From Alphaproteobacteria bacterium (GTDB lineage: Bacteria; Pseudomonadota; Alphaproteobacteria; Caulobacterales; Maricaulaceae), in NCBI GenBank assembly GCA_016124665.1, contig WGNH01000005.1:102114-166113 (forward strand): a stretch of DNA of 64,000 bases, read 5' to 3'. The notes beneath the pieces were generated by a model. The model was not told the origin of the DNA. It was given only the letters and a program-made list of their open reading frames with translations, and did no database searches. Made by a program: the position numbers and the translations under genes. How positions within the stretch are numbered: the first letter of the stretch is position 1; every line of letters begins with the position of its first letter. Of the stretch, positions 28,351-36,970 are shown in pieces.

Positions 28351-28368
28351 TTTCACAAGGGCGTGAAA
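28351..28368. promoter_or_regulatory. dyad upstream of the small ORF
   Basis: TTTCAC-AAGGGC-GTGAAA is a perfect 6+6 inverted repeat, with ACAC and GTGT extending it imperfectly on each side. It lies about 70 bp upstream of the minus-strand small ORF and between it and a terminator. It may be an operator or promoter element. Confidence 0.3.
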
Positions 28369-28383
28369 GACTGTGTTTCCGGC

Positions 28384-28421
28384 AAAGAAAAACGCCATCC
28401 AGGCCGGATGACGTTTTCTTT
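28384..28421. terminator. rho-independent terminator, probably for the DJ-1-like gene
   Basis: AAAGAAAAACGCCATCC pairs nearly perfectly with GGATGACGTTTTCTTT, giving a GC-containing stem ending in A/T tracts on both strands. It lies 23 bp past the stop of the minus-strand gene at 28444. Confidence 0.75.
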
Positions 28422-28443
28422 ATCCGTTGAATTTGCTTCAGAT

Positions 28444-28932
28444 TCAGGCGGCGAGCACGCTGGCGAAAACTTCAACGGCTTCGTCTGTGTCTTCCTGACC
28501 GCGGGCCGCGAAAACCTTGCCATTCATGGAAATCGCTACGCCGGCATCGGAAACATCAGGGGAATTTGCGGCCCGCGCGAACATGGGGACATCACCGGAC
28601 ATGGCAATCACCGGTTTGCCATCGCTCAGGAATTTCTCGATCGCAGCTTCCGTGGACTCGCTGATTCCATGGGAATTCCCCGGCAATACCAGCGCGCAAT
28701 ACCCGTCGAACTCCATATCGCCAATGGTAGAGGCCGGGACAAAATTGACATCCTGCCCTGCGCCGGTGCGGCCGGTCAGCATTCCGCTTGTATTGGAAAC
28801 AACCGCGACCGCGAACCCTTTCTGCTCCAGCGGGCGGGTGGCCCTGACAAAATCGTCGGCGTTGAAATTCTGGGCCGTTACGGCGGCGACACGGCCGATG
28901 ACCGGTTGGCGTTTACGGGCAAAGCGGTTCAT
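28444..28932 (-). CDS. DJ-1/PfpI-like protein lacking the nucleophilic cysteine
   Basis: A 162-residue protein with the DJ-1/PfpI fold outline: AAVTAQNFNADDFVRATRPLE, GYCALVLPGNSHGIS (residues about 78-92) and KPVIAMSGDVPMFA (about 106-119). In active family members the last block reads like A-I-C-H-G; here Cys is replaced by Ser (AMSGD). A thiol-based activity is thus unlikely, and a binding or redox-independent role is possible. Monocistronic, with a terminator after it. Confidence 0.6.
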   Translation of the reverse strand: MNRFARKRQPVIGRVAAVTAQNFNADDFVRATRPLEQKGFAVAVVSNTSGMLTGRTGAGQDVNFVPASTIGDMEFDGYCALVLPGNSHGISESTEAAIEKFLSDGKPVIAMSGDVPMFARAANSPDVSDAGVAISMNGKVFAARGQEDTDEAVEVFASVLAA

Positions 28933-29164
28933 TAAACTCCTTCTACGCCCGGCACCTCGGTGCGGACGATTCTGGTTGCTGATAGGTCTGAATAAGCATT
29001 GAGATAGTTGTTGATGGCAGTAAAATCAACCGCCGGCGTCATATTGCGGCCCTGAATTTTATTATATTTCCCCTATGTGGCCGTATGATACATGGTTGAT
29101 TTATCGCAATCCGGCCCTTATCTAACCGGTTCACCCCTAACCTTCAATCTTCACTGATCAAATA

Positions 29165-29187
29165 CTGTCTAAATATAGTTAGAACAG
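29165..29187. promoter_or_regulatory. dyad before the NAGGN operon
   Basis: CTGT-CTAA-ATATAG-TTAG-A-ACAG is an imperfect dyad (one-base bulge) 13 nt upstream of the asnO-like start and partly covering the ribosome site. It could be an operator or an mRNA hairpin controlling the osmolyte operon. It rests on symmetry and position only. Confidence 0.35.
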
Positions 29188-29199
29188 GAGCCCTTTTTT

Positions 29200-30978
29200 A
29201 TGTGTGGAATCGCCGGTGACTTGCGGTTTGATGGAAGTGACGCCAATCCTGATGTCCTGCAGGCCATGGCAAGGATCATGGCCCCCAGGGGGCCGGACGG
29301 GTCGGGCATGGTCGTCCGCGGCGCGGCGGGCTTCGCGCACAGGCGGTTGAAAATCATCGATCTGTCCGATGCCGGGCAGCAACCGATGGAAGATGCCGGG
29401 CTGGGCCTGACCCTCGCCTTCAATGGCTGCATCTATAATCACAAGGAGTTGCGGGCCGAGCTGGAAGACAGGGGATACCGCTTCTTTTCGACATCCGACA
29501 GCGAGGTCATCCTGAAAGCCTATCACGCCTGGGGGCCGGACTGCGTGCAGCGTTTCAACGGCATGTTTGCCTTCGCCATCCGCGAGCGCGAGAGTGGCCG
29601 GACCGTTCTTACGCGGGACCGGATGGGCATCAAGCCGCTCTATCTTGCGGACACGGAGGGCGGGTTGCGGTTCGCCTCCTCGCTGCCGGCGCTACTGGCC
29701 ACAGGCGGCCTCGACCGCACCATCGACCCCGTTGCCCTGCATCATTATTTCAGCTTCCACTCCGTGGTGCCGGCCCCGCACACCCTGTTCAAGGGAATAC
29801 GCAAGCTGCCGCCGGCGACAGTTCTGGTGATTGAAGCGAACGGATCCCGCAAGCAGGACACCTACTGGCAGCCGGATTATGACCTCCGGGCTGAAGAGCG
29901 CTCACTGTCGGCGGATGACTGGCGCGAGCGGGTGGAAGCGGCGCTGAGAGCGGCCGTGCGCCGGCGTCTTGTAGCTGATGTGCCGGTCGGCGTGCTGCTG
30001 TCCGGCGGGCTGGATTCATCCCTGATTGTCGGCCTGCTCGCGGAGGCCGGAGCCACCGGGCTGAACACATTCTCCATCGGCTTCGAGACGGTTGGCGAGG
30101 AAAAGGGAGATGAATTCGAATATTCCGATATTGTGGCGGAGCATTTCGGCACGATCCATCACCAGATTCCGGTTGAAACCTCGCGGGCCCTGCCGGCGCT
30201 TGGCCGCGCCATCGGCGCGATGTCCGAACCCATGACATCCCATGATTGTGTCGGGTTTTTCCTGTTATCGGAAGAGGTCTCGAAGCATGTGAAAGTGGTG
30301 CAATCGGGTCAGGGCGCAGACGAGATTTTCGCGGGCTATCACTGGTATCCGCCCATGGCCGGCGCCAGTGGTCCGCTCTCCACCTACAAGACAGCATTCT
30401 TTGACCGGGATCAGACGGAAATGGCGCGGCTGATGCCCGCCGGCATTCTGGCTGATGATCCCTCGACGGAATTTGTCAGGCAGCATTTTGCCCAAAGCGG
30501 CGCGGCAGGGGCGGTGGACAAGGCACTGCGGCTCGATTCCCACATCATGCTGGTTGATGATCCGGTCAAGCGGGTTGACAATATGACCATGGCACACGGC
30601 CTTGAAGCCCGCGTTCCCTTCCTCGATCACGAGCTGGTCGAGATTGCGGCGCGCTGCCCGGCGGATCTGAAAATGGCGGACGGCGGCAAGGGGATTCTGA
30701 AAACCATTGCCCGTGATCATATTCCACATGCGGTCATCGACCGGCCGAAAGGCTATTTCCCGATGCCGGCGCTGAAATATCTGCGTGGCCCCTATCTCGA
30801 AATGGTGCGGGATGCGGTCCATTCCAGCGCCTTCAGGGACAGAGGGCTGGTCAATCCGGATTATGTGGAAGGACTCCTGAAAGCACCCGAGGATCATATC
30901 ACGCCGCTGCGTGGCTCGAAGCTGTGGCAGATCGGGGTGCTCGCCCTCTGGCTTGAACAGCACGATCAGGCGGCCTGA
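29200..30978 (+). CDS. asnO: N-acetylglutaminylglutamine amidotransferase
   Basis: A 592-residue class II glutamine amidotransferase of the asparagine synthetase type. Cys2 (MCGIAGD) is the amide-transfer nucleophile, followed by RGPDGSG and FNGCIYNH. The synthetase domain has LLSGGLDSSLI (about residue 265) as ATP pyrophosphatase loop and SGQGADEIFAGYHWY. With the next two genes it forms the NAGGN osmoprotectant operon, so it most likely amidates N-acetylglutaminylglutamine rather than aspartate. A strong CAGGAG site precedes the ATG. Confidence 0.9.
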   Translation: MCGIAGDLRFDGSDANPDVLQAMARIMAPRGPDGSGMVVRGAAGFAHRRLKIIDLSDAGQQPMEDAGLGLTLAFNGCIYNHKELRAELEDRGYRFFSTSDSEVILKAYHAWGPDCVQRFNGMFAFAIRERESGRTVLTRDRMGIKPLYLADTEGGLRFASSLPALLATGGLDRTIDPVALHHYFSFHSVVPAPHTLFKGIRKLPPATVLVIEANGSRKQDTYWQPDYDLRAEERSLSADDWRERVEAALRAAVRRRLVADVPVGVLLSGGLDSSLIVGLLAEAGATGLNTFSIGFETVGEEKGDEFEYSDIVAEHFGTIHHQIPVETSRALPALGRAIGAMSEPMTSHDCVGFFLLSEEVSKHVKVVQSGQGADEIFAGYHWYPPMAGASGPLSTYKTAFFDRDQTEMARLMPAGILADDPSTEFVRQHFAQSGAAGAVDKALRLDSHIMLVDDPVKRVDNMTMAHGLEARVPFLDHELVEIAARCPADLKMADGGKGILKTIARDHIPHAVIDRPKGYFPMPALKYLRGPYLEMVRDAVHSSAFRDRGLVNPDYVEGLLKAPEDHITPLRGSKLWQIGVLALWLEQHDQAA

Positions 30979-30979
30979 C

Positions 30980-32758
30980 ATGTCCGCTGGCGACAAATCC
31001 CGCAAGGACCGGCCCGCCCGGGCACGCCAGCACCGGCTGGAGCGCCTGCGAAAGCAGTCCGGCCTGACGCCGCCCCCGTCCGCCATACCCGAGGCGGCGG
31101 AAAAGGGGGAAGGTGTTGCAGTGGATTGCGGCTGGGGCCGGCTGGTGTTCTGCCAGACCTTTCCCGACAATGACTCCATTGCCGAAGCCCTGAAAGATGA
31201 GGGCGAGGACCGCAGGGATATCGCGGTTTATGTGCGCGATCCGCATGTCCTGCTCGCCATCGCGCCCACCGAACTCTTCCTCGATCCGTCGCATACCTAC
31301 CGGCTGGATCTCGGCGCGTTCAAGACCGCCAGGGACCGTCCCGAAGGTTTCACGATCCGGCGCCTGTCCTCTGCGACAGATGCGAAAGCGGTCAATCGTA
31401 TTTATCGCGCCAACCACATGGTGACGGTGGATCCCGACTATGTCTGGAAGCGCCGCGATTCGCGTGTCATCACGATTTTCGTGGCTGAAGACAATGAGAG
31501 CGGCGACATTGTCGGGACGGTGACGGGGGTGGATCATGGCCGGGCGTTCGATGACCCGGAACAAGGCAGCTCGCTCTGGTGTCTGGCAGCCGACCCCAAA
31601 GCCCGGCTGCCGAAAATCGGCGAGGCCCTGACCCGGCATCTGGCCGGTCATTTCCAGGCCCGCGGCTGCGCTTTCATGGACCTTTCTGTCCTGCATGACA
31701 ATGAAGCCGCCATCAGCCTGTATGAGCGCCTGGGCTTTGTCCGCGTGCCGTTTTTTGCGGTGAAACGGAAAAACCCGATCAATGAGACCCTCTTCACCGG
31801 CCCGCCCATGGAAGACGGGCTCAATGTCTATGCCCGTATCATCACCGAAGAGGCCCGCCGCCGGGGGATTGCGACCGAAGTGCTGGATGCCGAGGGCGGG
31901 TTTTTTCGCCTGACGCATGGCGGACGATCGATTGTCTGCCGCGAATCCCTTTCAGAGCTGACCAGCGCCGTGGCCATGAGCCGGTGCGACGACAAGGCCG
32001 TCAGCCGCCGCTTGATGAAGAAGGCCGGCATTCCCGTGGCCGAGGCGGTGGACGCCAATGACGATGAAGCGGTGGGCCGATTGCTGGACAGCGCCAGGGA
32101 AGTCGTCGTGAAGCCCGTACGGGGCGAACAGGGGCGCGGAGTCACAGTCGGCATCCGCGACCGGAAAACGCTGGACCAGGCCATCCGTATGGCGCGGGAG
32201 CAATGCCCTGATGTCCTCGTCGAGACGTGTATGTCCGGTGACGATCTCCGCGTTATTGTCATTGGCGGAAAGGTTGTCGCGGCTGCCTTGCGGAAACGCC
32301 CGTCCATTGTGGGTGATGGCACGTCGACCGTGCGCAAGCTGATTACGGGGTTATCGCGCCGGAGACATGCCGCAACCGACGGCGAATCGCGGATTCCGCT
32401 GGACCGTGAGACCCGGCGCTGTGTCAGCAATGAAGGCTATTCATTTGATGATGTGCTGCCCGCCGGCAAAACCATAGAGGTCCGCAAGACAGCCAATCTG
32501 CACACTGGCGGAACCCTGCATGATGTAACGGCGCGTCTTCACCCGGCCATTGCCGAGGCATCGGTCAAAGCCGCCTCGGCACTGGACATTCCCGTGGCCG
32601 GGCTGGATTTCATGGTTGAATCGCCAGCGTCCGGCGATTTTATCTTCATCGAAGCCAATGAGCGTCCCGGCCTGGCCAATCATGAGCCGCAGCCGACGGC
32701 AGAGCGGTTTATCGATCTGCTGTTTCCACAAACTGCACGAAAGGATGACGCGGAATGA
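30980..32758 (+). CDS. ngg: N-acetylglutaminylglutamine synthetase (GNAT plus ATP-grasp)
   Basis: A 592-residue two-domain enzyme: a GNAT acetyltransferase in the N-terminal half (residues about 110-270; SLWCLAADPKARLPKIGEALTRHL, LYERLGF) and an ATP-grasp ligase (about 290-590; VVVKPVRGEQGRGVTVGI, DDLRVIVIGGKVVAAALR, AGLDFMVES, FIEANERPG). It makes N-acetylglutaminylglutamine from glutamines. The ATG at 30980 lies 1 bp past the preceding stop; the open frame reaches back to 30911 but those codons belong to the asnO gene. Confidence 0.92.
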   Translation: MSAGDKSRKDRPARARQHRLERLRKQSGLTPPPSAIPEAAEKGEGVAVDCGWGRLVFCQTFPDNDSIAEALKDEGEDRRDIAVYVRDPHVLLAIAPTELFLDPSHTYRLDLGAFKTARDRPEGFTIRRLSSATDAKAVNRIYRANHMVTVDPDYVWKRRDSRVITIFVAEDNESGDIVGTVTGVDHGRAFDDPEQGSSLWCLAADPKARLPKIGEALTRHLAGHFQARGCAFMDLSVLHDNEAAISLYERLGFVRVPFFAVKRKNPINETLFTGPPMEDGLNVYARIITEEARRRGIATEVLDAEGGFFRLTHGGRSIVCRESLSELTSAVAMSRCDDKAVSRRLMKKAGIPVAEAVDANDDEAVGRLLDSAREVVVKPVRGEQGRGVTVGIRDRKTLDQAIRMAREQCPDVLVETCMSGDDLRVIVIGGKVVAAALRKRPSIVGDGTSTVRKLITGLSRRRHAATDGESRIPLDRETRRCVSNEGYSFDDVLPAGKTIEVRKTANLHTGGTLHDVTARLHPAIAEASVKAASALDIPVAGLDFMVESPASGDFIFIEANERPGLANHEPQPTAERFIDLLFPQTARKDDAE

Positions 32759-33903
32759 CCCGCCTGCCCGAAATCGATCCGGACTATTTCAAATCGACGC
32801 TCGAGGCGCTGCTCTCCATTCCGAGCCCGTCGGGCTATACCGACGAAATCGCCCGCTGGACGATGGAAGAAATCCAGAAAATGGGAATCGAGACCGAGCT
32901 GACGCGGCGCGGGGCGATCCGCGCCCGGATTCCCGGCACTGCTGCCCAGCCTGTCCGGGGTGTGATCGCGCATCTCGATACACTGGGGGCCATTGTGCGT
33001 CAGCTGAAAGACAATGGACGCCTGGCGGTGGCACCCATCGGCCACTGGTCGTCACGATTTGCGGAAGGGGCGCGCGGAACGCTGTTTTCGGAAAAGGGCA
33101 CCTTCCGCGGAACAATATTGCCGCTCAAGGCCTCCGGCCACGTCTTTGCCGATGAGGTCGATAGCCAGCCCGTGAGCTGGAAACAGGTCGAATTCCGGAT
33201 CGATATGCCAATTTACAGCAAGGAGGATGCGGAGCGCGCGCATCTCGCGGTCGGCGATATCATTGCCATCGATCCGCAGCCGGAATTTTTCGACAATGGC
33301 TATATCGTCTCCCGCCATCTGGATGACAAGGCCGGGGTCGCGGCGCTTCTGACCGCGATGAAGGCGCTCAAGGAGTCCGGACAGACCCCTGCTGTCGATA
33401 CCCTGTTTCTGTTCTCGATTACCGAAGAAATCGGATCCGGCGCGTCCTCCATCCTGACGCATGATATCGCCTCGATGGTCGCCATCGACAATGGTGCGGT
33501 GGCCGAGGGACAGGGGTCGAAGGAAACCGGTGTCACCATTGCGATGGGCGATATGACGGGCCCGTTCGATTTCCACCTGACCCGCAAGCTGATCGATCTC
33601 TGCCGCGAACACGACATCCGCCATCAACGTGACCATTTCGAGCATTACAGATCGGACAATGCCTCTGCCGTGGAGGGCGGGGCCGATGTCCGGACCGCGC
33701 TGATCACGTTCGGGATTGATGCCAGCCATGGTTATGAGCGCACTCATATGGATGCGCCCTGTTCGGTTGCCGAACTGGTCGTCGCCTATGTCTTGAGCCC
33801 GGTTACCATTGCGCGTGATGCCGAAGAGCTTGGCGGACTGAAGGGATTCCCGGAACAACCTCACGAGGCGGCCAGGGGATCCACCGGCCACCGTACGGAT
33901 TAA
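32755..33903 (+). CDS. osmoprotectant NAGGN system M42-family peptidase
   Basis: A 382-residue zinc aminopeptidase of family M42 overlapping ngg by 4 nt (ATGA). AHLDTLG (about residue 72), RHLDDKAG (about 186), FSITEEIGSG (about 222) and GIDASHGYERTHMD supply the metal ligands and catalytic Glu. This third gene regularly accompanies asnO-ngg in NAGGN operons, probably for turnover of the dipeptide osmolyte. The operon appears complete. Confidence 0.9.
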   Translation: MTRLPEIDPDYFKSTLEALLSIPSPSGYTDEIARWTMEEIQKMGIETELTRRGAIRARIPGTAAQPVRGVIAHLDTLGAIVRQLKDNGRLAVAPIGHWSSRFAEGARGTLFSEKGTFRGTILPLKASGHVFADEVDSQPVSWKQVEFRIDMPIYSKEDAERAHLAVGDIIAIDPQPEFFDNGYIVSRHLDDKAGVAALLTAMKALKESGQTPAVDTLFLFSITEEIGSGASSILTHDIASMVAIDNGAVAEGQGSKETGVTIAMGDMTGPFDFHLTRKLIDLCREHDIRHQRDHFEHYRSDNASAVEGGADVRTALITFGIDASHGYERTHMDAPCSVAELVVAYVLSPVTIARDAEELGGLKGFPEQPHEAARGSTGHRTD

Positions 33904-33996
33904 TGCTTTTTCTTTCGACGGATTGGTAACCCTTGGTCGTTTAAGGATTCGGGGACGGCGCTTTTGTTTATCAGGGGCGAGCGAGGACAGGCGTTC

Positions 33997-35901
33997 ATGA
34001 ATCCGTATCTCAAGGCCGGAATTGCGGCGAGTTTCCTCTGTTTTTCCAGCAGCTTTGCCCAGGATGCGGGCGGGCCGATCGTGGCGGCGGTGCTGCCGTC
34101 GAGCCGGGCGGTTCAGGTGGGTGATACGGCCACCGCGTTTGCGACCATCATCAATGCCGGCCAGACCGAAGCAGTCAGTTGCCGCGTCGAACTCTCTCCG
34201 GGCGGCGAGGCGATGGGCAGTTTTTCGTTCCAGACAACCGATGCCACCAACGCCGTCACAGGAAGCCCCAATGCTCCGGTGAATATTGCCGGCGGCGGCG
34301 CGCAGAGCTTTGTTTTCGCCTTCACGCCCGGCGCGCCCTATGACGGCGGTGACCTTCCGCTGGTGTTTGATTGCGACAATACCGACCCGGCACCGGTCCG
34401 GGCGGGCGTGAATTCCTTCTGGCTGTCAGCGTCGACTTCGGCCGGTGCTGATATTGTGGCAATTGCAGACACTGGCGCTTCTGTTGGTCTCAATTCGCTG
34501 CCGGGTGTGGTGGAGACGATTGACCGGCAGAAGAATGGCGCTTTTGTTGTCGCCATCAGCAATGTCGGCGCAGCCGCCAATCTCACAGCGCGGCCGGTTT
34601 CAAGCCCTGACGGGCTGACCGTGACGCCGCGCATCTGTCAGACAAATACAGCGACGGGTGCCTGTCTTTCATCTGCATCAGGAAGCGTTGACTTCTTTAT
34701 AGGGGCCAATCAGAGCGCCAGCTTTGCGGTCTTTGTCGAAGACGGACTCCCCGTGGCTTTCGAGCCCGGAAACAACCGGATTTCCGTGCGGTTCGAGGAA
34801 GGTGATGCGTTGCGCGGATCCACATCCGTGGCTGTGCGGACACTGATGAGTGCGCCGGTTCTGCCGCAAATCCCCTATCTCTACGCCGATGCCGATGTGG
34901 ACCTGCCCAATTATTATCTGAACGGGCCGGTCGCCGGGGCAGACAATACGCCGATTGAGAATCACATTACCAATCCCGGTGCCGCGCTGGGCCGGGTGCT
35001 ATTCTATGACCGGCGGTTGTCAGCGAACAACACAACCTCCTGTGCCACCTGCCACACGCAAGCGACCGGCTTTTCCGACCCGTTCGAACTGTCCGAGGGG
35101 TTTGCGGGTGAGCTGACAGCGCGGCATTCGCCGGGGCTTTCCAATGCGCGCTTCTATGCGAACGGGCATTTCTTCTGGGATGAAAGAGCGGCGACGCTGG
35201 AAGACCAGACGCTCGTGCCAATCCAGAGCGAGGTCGAGATGGGTCTGACACTGGAAGAGGCGGCATCACGCATTGCGGCCGAGGATTTCTACAGCCCGCT
35301 TTTCACGGCGGCTTTCGGCGATCCGGCGGTCACAACGGACCGGATGGCCCGGGCGATGGCGCAATTTGTGCGGTCTTTGACAACGTATAATTCCCGGTTT
35401 GACGAAGCGTTGTCGGCCGGACCTGTCGGATCGCCGGCTTTCGAGGCCAGTTTCACGGAGCAGGAATATCTGGGCCTGCAGCTCTTCATGCCGGTGAACG
35501 GGTCTCCGGTCGGGAATCTGGGCTGCGCCGCCTGCCACGGTACCCTGGCGCATGTCAGTGATGATGTTCACAATATTGGCCTGGATGATCCTGTAGAACC
35601 TGACGCTGACCCGGGTAATGGCCTCGGGGAATTCAAGGCGCCTTCGCTGCGGAATGCGGGGGTTCGCACCCATTTCATGCATGATGGCCGTTTTACGTCG
35701 CTCGCCGAAGTGATCGAGCATTATAATTCCGGAGTGATCGCCAGCCCGGGCCTTGACCCGCGGCTGCGCAATGGGCGCGGGGAAGCCCTGCGCCTGAACC
35801 TGACTGTTGAGGAAGCCCAGGCATTGGAGGCTTTCCTTCATACGCTCACAGACAATGATTTCCTGACAGATCCGCGTTTTGCCGATCCATTCGTGGACTA
35901 A
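33997..35901 (+). CDS. exported di-heme cytochrome c peroxidase-like protein
   Basis: A 634-residue protein with a signal peptide (SSSFAQ). Residues about 25-300 are a beta-rich, Ig-like region (VLPSSRAVQVGDTATAFATIINAG). The C-terminal half is a di-heme peroxidase/MauG-like domain with heme motifs CATCH (residue 349) and CAACH (residue 510), and LGRVLFYDRRLSANNTTSC at its start. It probably reduces peroxide or oxidises a partner in the periplasm. The ATG at 33997 has a GGACAGG site. It is convergent with a DUF6445 gene. Confidence 0.85.
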   Translation: MNPYLKAGIAASFLCFSSSFAQDAGGPIVAAVLPSSRAVQVGDTATAFATIINAGQTEAVSCRVELSPGGEAMGSFSFQTTDATNAVTGSPNAPVNIAGGGAQSFVFAFTPGAPYDGGDLPLVFDCDNTDPAPVRAGVNSFWLSASTSAGADIVAIADTGASVGLNSLPGVVETIDRQKNGAFVVAISNVGAAANLTARPVSSPDGLTVTPRICQTNTATGACLSSASGSVDFFIGANQSASFAVFVEDGLPVAFEPGNNRISVRFEEGDALRGSTSVAVRTLMSAPVLPQIPYLYADADVDLPNYYLNGPVAGADNTPIENHITNPGAALGRVLFYDRRLSANNTTSCATCHTQATGFSDPFELSEGFAGELTARHSPGLSNARFYANGHFFWDERAATLEDQTLVPIQSEVEMGLTLEEAASRIAAEDFYSPLFTAAFGDPAVTTDRMARAMAQFVRSLTTYNSRFDEALSAGPVGSPAFEASFTEQEYLGLQLFMPVNGSPVGNLGCAACHGTLAHVSDDVHNIGLDDPVEPDADPGNGLGEFKAPSLRNAGVRTHFMHDGRFTSLAEVIEHYNSGVIASPGLDPRLRNGRGEALRLNLTVEEAQALEAFLHTLTDNDFLTDPRFADPFVD

Positions 35902-35905
35902 ATGA

Positions 35906-36559
35906 TCAGGCGAAAGCGGCGTGAGACATTTCGCGCCGTTCACGCTCCAGTTCTGCGGCGCTGAAATAGAATAACAGATAGACCAGCCGCCCGGTGCGGA
36001 TATCGGTGCCGAAGCCGGGGCCGGCATCGTGGAAAAACCATGGGCGGAACAGGATGAGCCGGTTGAACTTCATCGGCACGTGCATGACGTGCTCCCAAGC
36101 CTCCGGATTTTTCGTATCCGGGAAAGCCCGGTTGTTCACATAATCGGAATAGGAGGCGGCACCGGCCCGCGCGAGGTCCTGTGGGGTGTGCGGGGCATGC
36201 TCGAGACCACTCGCCTTGTGCCGGTAGAAATCCGTTCCGCCCTGGCAGAGCTCATCCGGTGTGAGATAATAAACGCAGGTCCAGTGGCAGGCATCGACAT
36301 GGACGCCGCCCTTGCCGTCTTCGCCTTCGAGGCTGACACGGAACCGCGCATAACTGTCGCCACCCGCGGGAACCAGCCTTTCCCCGATCACGGTTTCGAT
36401 CTGCTGCTGGAATCCTTCCAGATTGACCTGCTGAAGGGAATTCCGGCCCGGGTAGAGAACGGTGTCCGGCGCAGGAGGGTAGTCCAGAGTCAATGCCGCC
36501 TCGCGCAATTCCTGCGCATTGTCCATGACGTCATCAAGAATGATCAAAGAGCGATGCAT
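35906..36559 (-). CDS. DUF6445-type protein, Fe/2OG oxygenase-like
   Basis: A 217-residue cytosolic protein resembling DUF6445 members. The block GGVHVDACHWTCVYYL (about residue 84) offers an HxD pair. LFRPWFFHDAGPGFG (about 173) offers a distal His, and TGRLVYLLFYF follows with an Arg, together the ligand order of Fe(II)/2-oxoglutarate oxygenases. The real substrate is unknown. It faces the di-heme peroxidase gene tail-to-tail with a 4-bp gap. Confidence 0.65.
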   Translation of the reverse strand: MHRSLIILDDVMDNAQELREAALTLDYPPAPDTVLYPGRNSLQQVNLEGFQQQIETVIGERLVPAGGDSYARFRVSLEGEDGKGGVHVDACHWTCVYYLTPDELCQGGTDFYRHKASGLEHAPHTPQDLARAGAASYSDYVNNRAFPDTKNPEAWEHVMHVPMKFNRLILFRPWFFHDAGPGFGTDIRTGRLVYLLFYFSAAELERERREMSHAAFA

Positions 36560-36647
36560 GCCTTCCCCCGCCGTTTGCGTGAAGGCTATGACCGAAACTC
36601 TGTCGCGGCACTTGCAGGCAAGTTACCTCAACGTAATGTTGTTCGCT

Positions 36648-36848
36648 TTAGCGTGAGCTTGCCGGTTCTATGGCGGGCCGCTCGCCTTCCATCACACTCA
36701 CAAACAAATCGAGTTGCCGGGATATTTCCGCGTGAACTTCCGGCGGAATGGTGGCGGCCTCCCGCGCCTGCTGACGGACATGATCCGGGCAGGCGATGGC
36801 ACCGATGGCCAGAAGGGCTGTAAAGCCTGCGCCTATGAATATCTTCAT
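36648..36848 (-). CDS. small secreted protein, 66 aa
   Basis: A short gene with a signal peptide (MKIFIGAGFTALLAIGAIA) and a mature part of about 45 residues that is helical and charged (PPEVHAEISRQLDLFVSVMEGE). The start is backed by a strong GGAGGGGG site. It is divergent from egtB; the shared upstream region is rich in dyads. Function unknown. Confidence 0.5.
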   Translation of the reverse strand: MKIFIGAGFTALLAIGAIACPDHVRQQAREAATIPPEVHAEISRQLDLFVSVMEGERPAIEPASSR

Positions 36849-36879
36849 CTTGCCCCCTCCCCAGACGGCAGAATCATTA

Positions 36880-36945
36880 CAGACTTTTCATCTTGTGGCG
36901 TCAATCACCCATGGGTGGTAAGTCTGACCGTGTATGTCTAGACTT
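36880..36945. promoter_or_regulatory. dyad-rich region between small secreted gene and egtB
   Basis: Three half-sites AGACTT (36881-36886), AAGTCT (36920-36925) and AGACTT (36940-36945) alternate in orientation. Between the first two lies a perfect 12-bp palindrome CACCCATGGGTG (36906-36917). The layout suggests regulator binding controlling one or both divergent genes. Confidence 0.4.
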
Positions 36946-36970
36946 GGCAGACGCACCGGAGGCCGACGGC

